A program made the translations under genes and the position numbers. DNA of 64,000 nucleotides from Sphingomonas jatrophae. Its GTDB lineage: Bacteria > Pseudomonadota > Alphaproteobacteria > Sphingomonadales > Sphingomonadaceae. How positions within the stretch are numbered: position 1 is the first letter of the stretch; each line of letters starts with the position of its first letter. A model generated the notes under the pieces. It was not told where the DNA came from. It did no database searches and was given only the letters and a program-made list of their open reading frames with translations. The stretch is taken from the NCBI RefSeq assembly GCF_900113315.1, contig NZ_FOZG01000001.1, positions 62,001 through 126,000 of the forward strand. The letters are read 5' to 3'. Below are positions 16,723 through 25,109 of this stretch, in pieces.

Positions 16723-17127
16723 TCAGACGAAGGCGGGTGGCGCGCGCAGAGGCGGACGCAGCCGCGCGCGGAGGCGCGGCGCGGGCGCAGAGGCTGGCCG
16801 CAGCGCGATGAGGAAGGCGAACAGCAGGGCCGCCGCCAGCAGCAGCGGATCGGCCGCGCCGAGCGAGGGCATCGACAGGCCGGCAAAGGCGCAGGGCTGC
16901 TCCGCCTTGGGGTGCTCGCCCGGTGTCTGCTTGCCGTGATGCATGCCGTGCATGACAGGCTCGGCCTTCACCGGCATCACGCCCGCGCACAGCTCCAGCC
17001 GGATGGTCCCGCCGCTGACGACGGGCATGTAGCCCACCGGCACCAGCAGGCGCAGCAGCATCGCGCAGGCGAACAGCGCCGCGGCGAGCGCCCGGTGGCG
17101 CAGGATCAGGGCGCGGGCCGCGTGCAC
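16723..17127 (-). CDS. DUF2946 family protein
   Basis: This is a 134-residue protein with one clear N-terminal hydrophobic helix (about 12-35), a Cys/His/Met-containing central part (ELCAGVMP, MHGMHHGK, QPCAF) and a second hydrophobic segment near 95-110. This layout, with GYMP before a two-cysteine segment, is that of the DUF2946 family, commonly found next to TonB receptors and PepSY proteins in metal (often copper) responsive operons. The start is a GTG at 17127; no strong ribosome binding site is evident. It is probably the first gene of the operon DUF2946-receptor-PepSY-phosphoribosyltransferase. The metal-binding role is inferred from residues and context only. Confidence 0.75.
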   Translation of the reverse strand: MHAARALILRHRALAAALFACAMLLRLLVPVGYMPVVSGGTIRLELCAGVMPVKAEPVMHGMHHGKQTPGEHPKAEQPCAFAGLSMPSLGAADPLLLAAALLFAFLIALRPASAPAPRLRARLRPPLRAPPAFV

Positions 17128-17228
17128 GGGTGCCGCTCTAAGGCCGGGCGGGCGAGAAAGGAAGCATCATGCGGCGGCGTAACGATACCGGCGCCGATCC
17201 GCTCCGCAACGTAATGCAGATCAAGACG

Positions 17229-18053
17229 TTAGCCGCGCGTCGCTCGCACCGGCACCGCCGCCACCTGACGCGACAGGCTTGCCGCCGCGCGCACATAAGC
17301 GGGGCCGCCGCACACCGTCCACGCCTGTGGCAGCTTCAGCCGCGGCGTGGCGCCCAGCACTGGGTGGTGCAGCATCTCGGTGCCCTGATCGACGACGCGG
17401 TCGGTCGCGCTCTCGACGACGAGGAAGTCCGGCCGCGCCAGCGCCATCCGCTCCAACGGCACGCGCGCCAGCGACGAGGCATCCAGCCGCCCGGCCAAGT
17501 TGACGAGGCCCGTGCGCCGCATCAGCTCGTCCACCAGCGTGCCCGTGCCCGTCAGGAAGCCGCGCCGCTGGTAATAGGCCGCCACGCGCCCACGCCCCGT
17601 TGCCGGGATGCGCGCCAGCTGCGCATCCATCCGCGCGATCAGCGCGGTGCCGCGCTCGGGATGGCCGACCGCCGCCGCCACCTCGCGCACCTGCCGCTTG
17701 ATGTCGGCATAGCTCTCCGCCGACGGCAGATCGAGCGTGGCGATGTTGCGGCCCTTCAAGCGCGCCATCGTCTCGCGCCGCCGCCCGGGGGTCGCGATCA
17801 GCAGATCGGGGCGCAGCGCCAGCACCTCCTCCGCCGTTCCCTTGGAAACGGGCAGCCGCGCCGCCGCCGCCGCGCCCGCCGACATCTGCGGATCACGCGC
17901 GAACTGCGTCAGCGCGGCGATCTGCCCCGGATCGGCCAGCGCCAGCAGATACTGGTCGGCACACAGGTTCAGCGACACGATGCGCTGCGGCTTCGGCGGC
18001 GGTGCGGCGCCCAGCAGCAGGGCGATCAACGGCAGACAGAGGAAGCGACGCAT
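17229..18053 (-). CDS. btuF: Periplasmic cobalamin-binding protein of ABC importer (system 1)
   Basis: This is a 274-residue class III (BtuF/FhuD-like) substrate-binding protein. A signal peptide covers about 1-17 (FLCLPLIALLLGA), with no lipobox cysteine, so it should be soluble in the periplasm. The N-lobe opens with RIVSLNLCADQYLLALAD, the usual start of BtuF-type proteins, followed by EEVLALRPDLLIAT. It is transcribed divergently from the permease and ATPase genes of the same system (18149 onward), sharing a 95-base promoter region. The role is to deliver cobalamin or another corrinoid to BtuCD. Substrate identity is supported by neighbours (btuB, cobC, cobS); iron-siderophore transport is the main alternative. 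Confidence 0.85.
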   Translation of the reverse strand: MRRFLCLPLIALLLGAAPPPKPQRIVSLNLCADQYLLALADPGQIAALTQFARDPQMSAGAAAAARLPVSKGTAEEVLALRPDLLIATPGRRRETMARLKGRNIATLDLPSAESYADIKRQVREVAAAVGHPERGTALIARMDAQLARIPATGRGRVAAYYQRRGFLTGTGTLVDELMRRTGLVNLAGRLDASSLARVPLERMALARPDFLVVESATDRVVDQGTEMLHHPVLGATPRLKLPQAWTVCGGPAYVRAAASLSRQVAAVPVRATRG

Positions 18054-18148
18054 GATTTAGCCTTTGCATGGCGACGCGATCCTCCGCTAGGGGCCGCCCC
18101 GCCCGGGACGCATCTCGCGACGGGCAGGCCGGACGCGAAAGGCGAGGC

Positions 18149-19141
18149 GTGAACTTATTACGACGCTGGCGCTGGCCGGCGCTGATCCTGCTTGTCATCG
18201 TCTCGGCCACGCTGTCGATTGCGGTCGGCAGCGCCGCGATCCCGCCGGGGCGGGCGCTGGCAGCCCTTGCCGGCCATGGTGATCCCGTCGAGCGCGCGAT
18301 CCTGGTCGAGCTGCGCCTGCCGCGTGCGCTGCTGGGGCTGATGGTTGGCGCGATGCTCGGCCTCGCTGGTGCTGCGCTACAGGGCTATCTGCGCAATCCC
18401 CTGGCGGAGCCGTCGGTGCTCGGCGCGTCCAACGGTGCGGCGCTCGGCGCCGTCGTCGCCCTCTATTTCGGACTAGCGGAGCTGCATCCCGCGGTGTTGC
18501 CGCTGCTCGCCGTCGCCGGCGCGCTGGTCAGCCTCGTCATCCTGTTTCTGCTGGCGGGCGGGGGCGAGAGCCCGCTCACCCTTATCCTCGCCGGTATCGC
18601 CATCTCCACAATGACGCTGGCGGGCATCAGCCTCGCCCTCAATCTCGCGCCCAATCCGTTCGCCGCGATGGAGATTACCAGCTGGCTCCTCGGCAGCCTT
18701 GAGGATCGCGCCTTCAGCCATGTGCTGCTCGCCGCGCCGCCGATCGTCATCGGCATGGCGCTGCTGGCGGGGCAGGGGCGCGCACTCGACGCGCTGACGC
18801 TGGGCGAGGACGGTGCCGCCGCCCTCGGCGTGGACCTTCGCCGCACGCGCGCGCGGCTGCTGGCGGGCGTCGGCATCGGCGTCGGCGGGGCGGTGGCGGT
18901 GTCGGGCTCGATCGGCTTCGTCGGCCTGATCGTGCCGCACCTCATCCGCCCGCTGACCGACCGGAGCCCGTCTGCCGTGCTGTGGCCGAGCGCGCTGGGC
19001 GGCGCGGCGCTGCTGTCGCTTGCCGACCTGCTGGTGCGGCTGGTGCCGACCGCCAACGAGCTGAAGCTGGGCGTCGTCACCGCCTTCCTCGGCGTGCCGC
19101 TGTTCCTCGTCCACCTGCTCCGCGCGAGGCGCCTGTGGTGA
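18149..19141 (+). CDS. btuC: BtuC/FecCD-family permease of ABC importer (system 1)
   Basis: This is a 330-residue inner-membrane permease with about 9-10 hydrophobic helices. Family marks include LRLPRALLGLMVGAMLGLAG, YLRNPLAEPSVLGAS and the coupling-helix region followed by GFVGLIVPHLIR. GTG at 18149 is taken as the start because AAAGG lies 6 bases before it and the protein then begins directly with NLLRRWRWP; a longer frame from 18068 would add 27 low-complexity residues. The stop overlaps the ATPase start by 4 bases (GTGA), showing translational coupling. It forms the transmembrane channel of a B12-type importer with the next gene. Confidence 0.9.
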   Translation: MNLLRRWRWPALILLVIVSATLSIAVGSAAIPPGRALAALAGHGDPVERAILVELRLPRALLGLMVGAMLGLAGAALQGYLRNPLAEPSVLGASNGAALGAVVALYFGLAELHPAVLPLLAVAGALVSLVILFLLAGGGESPLTLILAGIAISTMTLAGISLALNLAPNPFAAMEITSWLLGSLEDRAFSHVLLAAPPIVIGMALLAGQGRALDALTLGEDGAAALGVDLRRTRARLLAGVGIGVGGAVAVSGSIGFVGLIVPHLIRPLTDRSPSAVLWPSALGGAALLSLADLLVRLVPTANELKLGVVTAFLGVPLFLVHLLRARRLW

Positions 19142-19896
19142 GCCTCGTCGCGGAGGATGTCGGTGTCACGCTCGGCGGGCGCGACGTCGTGCATGGCGTG
19201 TCCGCGCGGCTGGAGGGCGGCACTTTGGTCGGCGTGCTGGGGCCGAACGGCGCGGGCAAGTCGACGCTGATCCGCGCACTGGTCGGCCTGCTGCCCGCCC
19301 GCGGCCGCGTGCTGCTGGAGGGCGAGCCCGTCGCCGCCATGCCGCGCGCGCAGGTGGCGCGGACCATCGCCTATCTGCCGCAGGGCCAGACCTTGCACTG
19401 GCCGCTCGGCGTCGAGCGGCTCGTTGCGCTCGGCCGGCTGCCGCATCTCGGCCCCTTCTCGCGGATCGGCGAGGCGGATCGCGCCGCCGTCGCCCGCGCG
19501 ATGGATCGGGCCGAGGTCACGCACCTCGCCGATCGCACCGCCACCGAGCTGTCAGGGGGCGAGCGGGCGCGGGTGCTGCTCGCCCGCGCGCTGGCGGTCG
19601 AGGCGCCGGTGCTGGTGGCGGACGAACCGCTCGCCAGCCTCGATCCCGAGCATCAGCTGCACGGCATGGAGCTGCTCCGCGGCGAGGCCGCCGCCGGGCG
19701 GCTGGTCATCGCGGTGCTGCACGATCTCGGCCTGGCCGCACGCTTCTGCGATCGGCTGCTGGTGATGGATGGCGGCCGGCTGGTGGCCGACGGGCCGCCC
19801 GGTGCGGTGCTCACGCCCGCGCTGCTCGCACAGGTCTACCGCGTGGAGGCGGCGTTCGAGGGCGGCGCCGTGATCCCGCTGCGGCGTCTCGGCTGA
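19138..19896 (+). CDS. btuD: BtuD-like ATPase of cobalamin ABC importer (system 1)
   Basis: This is a 252-residue ABC ATPase. Walker A GPNGAGKST is at residues 36-44, the signature LSGGERARVLLARAL and Walker B VLVADEPLASLDP follow, and the switch His is in VLHDLGLAARF. The start is the GTG at 19138, overlapping the permease stop by 4 bases; a longer frame upstream would lie inside the permease gene. It powers the permease encoded just before it. The gene is followed after 31 bases by a BtuB-like receptor, so outer- and inner-membrane steps of one corrinoid route are grouped here. Confidence 0.9.
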   Translation: MSLVAEDVGVTLGGRDVVHGVSARLEGGTLVGVLGPNGAGKSTLIRALVGLLPARGRVLLEGEPVAAMPRAQVARTIAYLPQGQTLHWPLGVERLVALGRLPHLGPFSRIGEADRAAVARAMDRAEVTHLADRTATELSGGERARVLLARALAVEAPVLVADEPLASLDPEHQLHGMELLRGEAAAGRLVIAVLHDLGLAARFCDRLLVMDGGRLVADGPPGAVLTPALLAQVYRVEAAFEGGAVIPLRRLG

Positions 19897-19927
19897 CGCC
19901 ATTTCTCGCTTTCAATCTGGGGGTTAC

Positions 19928-21880
19928 ATGAATCGTCTGGTCTATGCGTTCGGCTGCCTGCTCGCCGCGCCCGCCCTCGCGCAGGAGGCGCCGCGGCCCG
20001 ATGCCGCCGCGTTGCCGGCGGGGGATGAAGCGGTCGTCATCACCGCCAATCGTGGGCCCGTCGCGGCGGACCGAGTCGTCGCGTCGGTGACGGTGCTGGA
20101 CAAGGCGGCGATCGACCGGGCGGGCGATCTCTCGGTCGCCGATCTGCTGCTGCGCACGCCCGGCGTGTCCCTCTCGCGCAACGGCGGCTTCGGTACGACG
20201 ACGCAGCTGCGCATCCGCGGGGCGGAGAGCGAGCAGACGGTGGTGGTGATCGACGGCGTGAAGCTGAACGATCCGGCCTCTGCCGGCGGCGGCTATAATT
20301 TCGCCAATCTGCTCACCGGTGACGCCAGCCGGATCGAGGTACTGCGCGGGCCGCAGTCGATCCTGTGGGGCAGCCAGGCGATCGGCGGCGTCGTCAATAT
20401 CGTCACGCCGTTGCCGGACAAGAAGCTGGAAGGCAGCTTCGACGTGGAGGCAGGCAGCCGCGAGACGGTGAGCGGCCGGGCGGCCCTCGGCGGGCGAACG
20501 GGGCCGCTGGCGTGGCGCATCGGCGCGCAGGCCTTTGCGACAGACGGCATCTCCGCAATCGATCCGGCGTTCGGCGGGCGCGAGCGCGACGGCTATCGCA
20601 GCCAGAGCGCCACCGGCCGCGCCCTGCTCGATCTCGCGCCCGGCCTCAGCGTCGAGGCGCGCGGCTATTATTCGCATGGCCGGACGGAGATCGACGCCAC
20701 CACCGGCGACAGCCTCGAATATGGCCTCAACAGAGAATTCGTCGGCTATGCCGGCGTCAATCTCGATCTGCTGGACGGGCGCCTGCGCAACCGCTTCGCC
20801 TATGGTTACACCGATACCGACCGCGACAATTACAACCCGACGCGCGCCCGCGCGCAGACGTTCGACAGCGCCGGCCGCACCGAGCGGCTGGAATATCAGG
20901 GCAGCCTTGCAATTTCGGACGGCATCGACGCGCTGTTCGGCGTGGAGGATGAGCGCAGCCGCTTCCGCAGCGTCTCGCCCCCTGCCAGCCTCGCCGCGGC
21001 GGTGCCGGCGCCCGCGCGCGGGAAAGCCGGCATCACCAGCGTCTACGGCCAGCTCAGCGCGTCGCCGATCGAGGGGCTGACGCTCACCGGCGGTGTCCGC
21101 AACGACGATCACAGCCGCTTCGGCAGCCGCACTCTGTTCGCCGGCGGTGCCGTCTGGACGCTGCCGACCGGCACGACGCTCCGCGGCAACTGGTCAGAAG
21201 GCTTCAAGGCGCCGACGCTCTACCAGCTCTTCTCCGAATTCGGGAACCGCGCGCTCGCGCCCGAGCGGGCCAAGGGCTGGGAGGCGGGGGCCGAGCAGCG
21301 GCTGCTGGATGGCCGCGCCGCCATCGGCGCCACCTATTTCGAACGCCGCTCAAATGACCTCATCATCTTCGCCAGCTGCACCGCCGCCAGCCGCAACCCG
21401 CTCTGCCTCGTCCCCGGCAGCACGACGCAGCGCCGTTCGGGCTATTACGAGAATGTCTCGCGGGCCTTTGCGCGAGGGATCGAGGCGAGCGCCAGGTTCG
21501 CGCTCGGCGAGCGGCTGACGCTCGACGGCAATTACAGCTGGACGCTGTCCGAGGATTGCTCACCCGGCTCCGCCAATGCCGGCAACCAGTTGCCGCGCCG
21601 TCCGCGCCACGCCTGGAATATCGCCGCCAGCTACACGCTGCCCGGCGGCGCCTCCCTGGGCGCGGCGGTGCGCTGGGCGGGCCTGTCCTACGACAATGCC
21701 GCCAACACCACGCGTCTGGACGATTACACTCTGGTCGACGTTCGCGCCGAACTGCCGGTGTCGCCGCAACTCCGCCTCTTCGTGCGGGCGGAGAACCTGT
21801 TCGACGAGTCCTACCAGACCGTCTATCGCTACAACACGCTGGGTCGCAGCGTCTATGCGGGGTTGAGGGGACGATTCTGA
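19928..21880 (+). CDS. btuB: TonB-dependent cobalamin receptor (system 1)
   Basis: This is a 650-residue BtuB-like receptor: signal peptide 1-19 (ending ALAQ), TonB box DEAVVITAN (33-41), plug motifs LRIRGAESEQTVVVIDG and EVLRGPQSILWGSQAIGG, then a barrel ending in a C-terminal Phe (GLRGRF). Size and plug motifs match the short BtuB class rather than large siderophore receptors. CTGGGGG lies before the ATG. The last base of its stop codon is the first base of the next gene (TGATG), linking it to DUF1636, cobC and cobS. It takes up cobalamin or related corrinoids across the outer membrane with TonB energy. No riboswitch precedes this copy. Confidence 0.9.
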   Translation: MNRLVYAFGCLLAAPALAQEAPRPDAAALPAGDEAVVITANRGPVAADRVVASVTVLDKAAIDRAGDLSVADLLLRTPGVSLSRNGGFGTTTQLRIRGAESEQTVVVIDGVKLNDPASAGGGYNFANLLTGDASRIEVLRGPQSILWGSQAIGGVVNIVTPLPDKKLEGSFDVEAGSRETVSGRAALGGRTGPLAWRIGAQAFATDGISAIDPAFGGRERDGYRSQSATGRALLDLAPGLSVEARGYYSHGRTEIDATTGDSLEYGLNREFVGYAGVNLDLLDGRLRNRFAYGYTDTDRDNYNPTRARAQTFDSAGRTERLEYQGSLAISDGIDALFGVEDERSRFRSVSPPASLAAAVPAPARGKAGITSVYGQLSASPIEGLTLTGGVRNDDHSRFGSRTLFAGGAVWTLPTGTTLRGNWSEGFKAPTLYQLFSEFGNRALAPERAKGWEAGAEQRLLDGRAAIGATYFERRSNDLIIFASCTAASRNPLCLVPGSTTQRRSGYYENVSRAFARGIEASARFALGERLTLDGNYSWTLSEDCSPGSANAGNQLPRRPRHAWNIAASYTLPGGASLGAAVRWAGLSYDNAANTTRLDDYTLVDVRAELPVSPQLRLFVRAENLFDESYQTVYRYNTLGRSVYAGLRGRF

Positions 21881-22290
21881 TGGCGCTGAAGCCGGGGGCT
21901 GCCGGCGCGGCGGTGGTCGCGTGCAACACCTGCCGCTTCTCGGCCCACACGCAGGGCGACGCCGCGGGCGTGCGCGGCGGCGCGCGGCTGGCGGAGGCGC
22001 TGCGGGCGGTGCAGGCGTCCGATCCGGCCTATGCCGAGGTGGCGGTGGAGGAGATGCCCTGCCTGTTCGCGTGCAAGGATTATTGCACGATCCACCTGCG
22101 TGCGCCCGGCAAGGTCGGCTACGTCCTCGGCCGCTTCACCCCCGATGCGGACGCGGCGCGCGCCATTCTCGATTATGCGCGTGCCTATGCGGCGAGCGAG
22201 TGGGGGCAGGTGCCGTTTCGCGAGTGGCCGGAGGGGGTGAAGGGCCACTTCATCACCCGCACGCCGCCGCCGGGCCTGCTCGTCGAATAA
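21880..22290 (+). CDS. DUF1636 cysteine-rich protein of cobalamin clusters
   Basis: This is a 136-residue protein with cysteines at 15, 18, 61, 65 and 69 (CNTC near the start; CLFACKDYC in the middle), the pattern of DUF1636, a family annotated as putative metal-binding and often seen in B12 gene clusters. The arrangement resembles thioredoxin-like 2Fe-2S proteins, so a metal or Fe-S cluster site is plausible. ATG at 21880 overlaps the btuB stop by one base (TGATG), implying coupled translation. The stop is 4 bases before cobC. The biochemical function is not established; a role in cobalt or corrinoid handling is inferred from context. Confidence 0.82.
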   Translation: MALKPGAAGAAVVACNTCRFSAHTQGDAAGVRGGARLAEALRAVQASDPAYAEVAVEEMPCLFACKDYCTIHLRAPGKVGYVLGRFTPDADAARAILDYARAYAASEWGQVPFREWPEGVKGHFITRTPPPGLLVE

Positions 22291-22294
22291 CCAC

Positions 22295-22849
22295 GTGGGC
22301 AGCTTCCCGCTCTACCTGCTGCGCCACGGCGCGCCGCTCACCGAAGGCCGCCTGCTCGGCCATGGCGACGAGCAGGCGAGCCCCGCCGGCATCGCCGCTT
22401 GTGCCGCGCAGGCCGAGGGGCTCGGCCCGGTCCGCCTCGTCTCGTCCGATCTCGCCCGCGCGCGCGCCTGCGCCGAGGCGATCGGCACGCCGCAGCTCGA
22501 TCCGCGCTGGCGCGAGCTCGATTTCGGCGCGTGGGACGGGCTGACCGCGGCGGAGGTGGAGCCTGCCGCGCTCGCCCGCTTCTGGGACGATCCCGATCTC
22601 TATCCGCCGCCGGGTGGCGAGGGCTGGTCCGCGCTGGCCGCGCGCGTTGCCGAAGCGGTCGCGGCGCTCCCGGCCGAGCCGACCTTGGTGGTGACTCATG
22701 GCGGCGCGATGCGGGCGGCATTGCACGGCCTGTGCGGCCTCTCCCTCGCGCAAACCTGGAGCTTCGAGCTGCCCTGCGCCTCGCTGCTCGCCTTGACCGT
22801 ATGGGAGGGAAGCCCGCGCCGCGCACAGATTGCCGGGCTGTGGCCGTGA
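22295..22849 (+). CDS. cobC: Alpha-ribazole phosphatase (histidine phosphatase family)
   Basis: This is a 184-residue cytoplasmic protein of the histidine phosphatase (phosphoglycerate-mutase-like) superfamily. The catalytic RHG is at residues 10-12 (LYLLRHGAP), with a second His in VVTHGGAM and the Glu-containing ELDFGAWDG. In the nucleotide-loop pathway CobC (Salmonella naming) removes the phosphate of alpha-ribazole phosphate or of adenosylcobalamin phosphate. Its place between a B12 receptor and cobS supports this over other members of the superfamily. The start is GTG at 22295 and the stop overlaps cobS by 4 bases (GTGA). Confidence 0.88.
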   Translation: MGSFPLYLLRHGAPLTEGRLLGHGDEQASPAGIAACAAQAEGLGPVRLVSSDLARARACAEAIGTPQLDPRWRELDFGAWDGLTAAEVEPAALARFWDDPDLYPPPGGEGWSALAARVAEAVAALPAEPTLVVTHGGAMRAALHGLCGLSLAQTWSFELPCASLLALTVWEGSPRRAQIAGLWP

Positions 22850-23556
22850 GGCGGCTGGCGCTCGCCTTCGCCTTCCTCACCCGCCTGCCCATGCCGCCCG
22901 TTACCCCGCGTGACGGGGATTTCGCCGCGGCGGTGCGGCTCTATCCGCTGGTCGGTGCCGCACTCGGCCTGCTTGTCGCCGGTGCGGGCTGGGCGGGTGC
23001 GCAGATCGACCCCTGGCTCGGCGCGCTCGCGGCGCTTGTCGTGTGGGTGTGGCTGACCGGCGCGCTGCACCTCGACGGCCTCGGCGACCTTGCCGACGGT
23101 CTCGGCGCGGCGCACGGGAATCGCGATCGGTTGCTGGCGGTGATGGCGGATCCGCACGCCGGCAGCTTCGCGGTGGTCGCGATCACGCTCCAGCTCGCCG
23201 CCAAGCTCATCGCGCTCCACCTGCTGCTGCCGCACGGCTGGCCCGCTGTGCTGGCCATCCCCGCCGCCGCGCGGATCGGGCCGCTCGTCTGGGCGCGGCT
23301 CCTGCCGCCGCTCAAGGCGGAAGGGCTAGGCGCCGCAATCACCGGTGCGGTGCGCGCGCGCGACCTGATCGGCTGGGGCCTGCTGCTCGCGGCCGCGTGC
23401 GTCGCCGTGCCCGCTCTGCTCGCCACGCCACTGCTGATCCTCGGCCTCGCCGCGTGGGTGCGCCGCCGGCTGGGCGGCATGACCGGCGACGTCCATGGGG
23501 CAGGAATCGAGCTGACCGAGACGGGCCTGCTGCTCGTCGCCGCCACGCTCGTTTGA
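22846..23556 (+). CDS. cobS: Adenosylcobinamide-GDP ribazoletransferase (cobalamin synthase)
   Basis: This is a 236-residue integral membrane enzyme that joins adenosylcobinamide-GDP and alpha-ribazole, the last assembly step of cobalamin. It opens with RRLALAFAFLTRLPMPPV and has the family motif GALHLDGLGDLADGLGA near residue 65-80, followed by MADPHAGSFAVVAI and several hydrophobic helices. GTG at 22846 overlaps the cobC stop; longer frames lie inside cobC. It is slightly shorter than many CobS proteins (about 240-260 residues) but all recognisable motifs are present. It is also known as cobV in Pseudomonas denitrificans naming. It is convergent with cobQ. Confidence 0.92.
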   Translation: MRRLALAFAFLTRLPMPPVTPRDGDFAAAVRLYPLVGAALGLLVAGAGWAGAQIDPWLGALAALVVWVWLTGALHLDGLGDLADGLGAAHGNRDRLLAVMADPHAGSFAVVAITLQLAAKLIALHLLLPHGWPAVLAIPAAARIGPLVWARLLPPLKAEGLGAAITGAVRARDLIGWGLLLAAACVAVPALLATPLLILGLAAWVRRRLGGMTGDVHGAGIELTETGLLLVAATLV

Positions 23557-23598
23557 AGCGGTTCTCGATCCGGTTGCACCGGATCGGAAGCCGCTCAA
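23553..23598 (+). terminator. Long imperfect hairpin spanning the cobS stop
   Basis: TTGAAGCGG-TTCT-CGATCCGG pairs across a 5-base loop with CCGGATCG-GAAG-CCGCTCAA. The two arm blocks (AGCGG/CCGCT and CGATCCGG/CCGGATCG) match perfectly and the cobS TGA (23554-23556) lies inside the left arm. It lies between convergent cobS and cobQ. A related half (GAAACCGCTCTAG) lies at 23651-23663. It may serve as a transcription stop; no long T run follows, so its efficiency is uncertain. Confidence 0.55.
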
Positions 23599-23660
23599 GT
23601 TAATGTTTGCTCGCCGCAGTCTCCGAGCCGCCAGGCGATTCCACCTGCCTCGAAACCGCT

Positions 23661-25109
23661 CTAGACGCCCGCAATCGCCAGCAGCGCGTCCACGTCGAGA
23701 TGGCGCTCCAGCACGTCGGCAATCTCGTCCAGCGCCGCATCGACGTCGGCCGCATGGTCCGGCCCCGCCGCCGCCACCCCGATCCGCGCCAGCCACGCGC
23801 GCCGCTGCGCCGCCAGCCCCAGCAGCCCGTGGACGTAGCTGCCCGCCACCAGCCCGTCCGCGCTCATCGCCCCCTCGGGCGTGCCATCGCCCAGGTGGCC
23901 GAGCGGCCGCGCCCTATCGGCCCCGCGCGTCTCGCCGAGGTGGATCTCATACCCCGCGAACGGCACGCCCAGCGCGGTCCCCCGCACCTCACGCACCGTC
24001 TTGTCGCCACTCAACACCGTCTCCACGTCAAGCAGGCCGAGCCCCGCCTCGCTCCCCGCCGGCCCCTCGATCCCGTGCGGGTCGGCGACGCTGCGGCCGA
24101 GCATCTGATAGCCACCGCACAGGCCGAGCACCGGCCGCCCGCGGCGGTGATGCGCGAGGATGTCGATGTCCCAGCCCTGCGCCCGCAGGAAGCGGAGATC
24201 GGCGCATGTCGCCTTCGATCCCGCAAGCAGGATCAGCGCGGCCTCCGGGATCGGCTGCCCGGGCGGCACCATCACCAGCTCGACGCCCGGCTCCAGCCGC
24301 AGCGGATCGAGATCGTCGAAATTGGCGATGCGCGGCGTGATTGGGCAGGCGATCACCACCTTGCCATGCGCGGCAGCGGCAGGCCGCTCCAGCACCACCG
24401 CATCCTCGCTCGGCAGCCGCCGCGCCGCGCCGAGCCACGGCACGAGGCCGAGCGGCGCCCAGCCGGTCCGCTCGGCCACCGCCGCCATGCCGTCGGCGAA
24501 CAGCGCCGGATCGCCCCGAAACTTGTTGATCAGGAAGCCACGGATCATCGCCGCATCGGCCGGGTCGATCACCGCATGCGTGCCGACCAGCGAGGCGATC
24601 ACGCCGCCCCGGTCGATATCGCCCGCCAGCACCACCGGCACGCCCGCCGCGCGGGCAAAGCCCATATTGGCGATGTCGCCCGCACGCAGGTTGATCTCGG
24701 CCGGCGATCCCGCCCCCTCGACCAGCACGATATCCGCCTGGGCCTCGAGCCGCCCGAAGCTCTCCAGCACCTCCGCCAGCAAGCCGATCCGCCCCTCGCG
24801 CCAGTTCGCCGCCGCCAGCGTGCCGCGCACCTGCCCGCGGACGATCAGCTGCGACGTGCGGTCGCCCTGCGGTTTCAGCAGCACCGGGTTCATGTCGACG
24901 CTGGGCGCCACCCGCGCCGCCAGCGCCTGCGTCGCCTGCGCGCGGCCGATCTCGCCGCCATCGGCAGTGACGGCGGCGTTGTTGCTCATATTCTGCGGCT
25001 TGAACGGCCGAACGGTCAGGCCGCGATTGCTGAGGGCACGGCACAAACCGGCGACCAGCACCGACTTGCCGACGTCCGATCCGGTGCCCTGCAGCATCAG
25101 CGCGCCCAC
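23661..25109 (-). CDS. cobQ: Cobyric acid synthase (glutamine-dependent amidase)
   Basis: This 482-residue enzyme amidates four carboxyl groups of adenosylcobyrinate a,c-diamide using ATP and glutamine. The N-terminal synthetase domain begins [13 protein letters not shown] (P-loop-like, residues 4-16) and continues [10 protein letters not shown]. The C-terminal class I glutamine amidotransferase domain has the nucleophile Cys331 in [10 protein letters not shown] and the catalytic His427 in YVHGLL. GTG at 25109 is the chosen start: GGGAGG lies 7 bases upstream and it gives the usual short lead before LMLQGTGS. An ATG at 25097 is the alternative. It overlaps the end of cbiB by 13 bases, so it is the third gene of cobD-cbiB-cobQ. 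Confidence 0.93.
   Translation of the reverse strand: MGALMLQGTGSDVGKSVLVAGLCRALSNRGLTVRPFKPQNMSNNAAVTADGGEIGRAQATQALAARVAPSVDMNPVLLKPQGDRTSQLIVRGQVRGTLAAANWREGRIGLLAEVLESFGRLEAQADIVLVEGAGSPAEINLRAGDIANMGFARAAGVPVVLAGDIDRGGVIASLVGTHAVIDPADAAMIRGFLINKFRGDPALFADGMAAVAERTGWAPLGLVPWLGAARRLPSEDAVVLERPAAAAHGKVVIACPITPRIANFDDLDPLRLEPGVELVMVPPGQPIPEAALILLAGSKATCADLRFLRAQGWDIDILAHHRRGRPVLGLCGGYQMLGRSVADPHGIEGPAGSEAGLGLLDVETVLSGDKTVREVRGTALGVPFAGYEIHLGETRGADRARPLGHLGDGTPEGAMSADGLVAGSYVHGLLGLAAQRRAWLARIGVAAAGPDHAADVDAALDEIADVLERHLDVDALLAIAGV

Noticed and set aside
17128-18148. A second cobalamin riboswitch for importer system 1
   Set aside because: The gaps (17128-17228 and 18054-18148) are too short and contain no B12 box.
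22399-22845. Upstream extension of the CobS frame
   Set aside because: It overlaps cobC fully and lacks family sequence; GTG at 22846 is coupled to the cobC stop.
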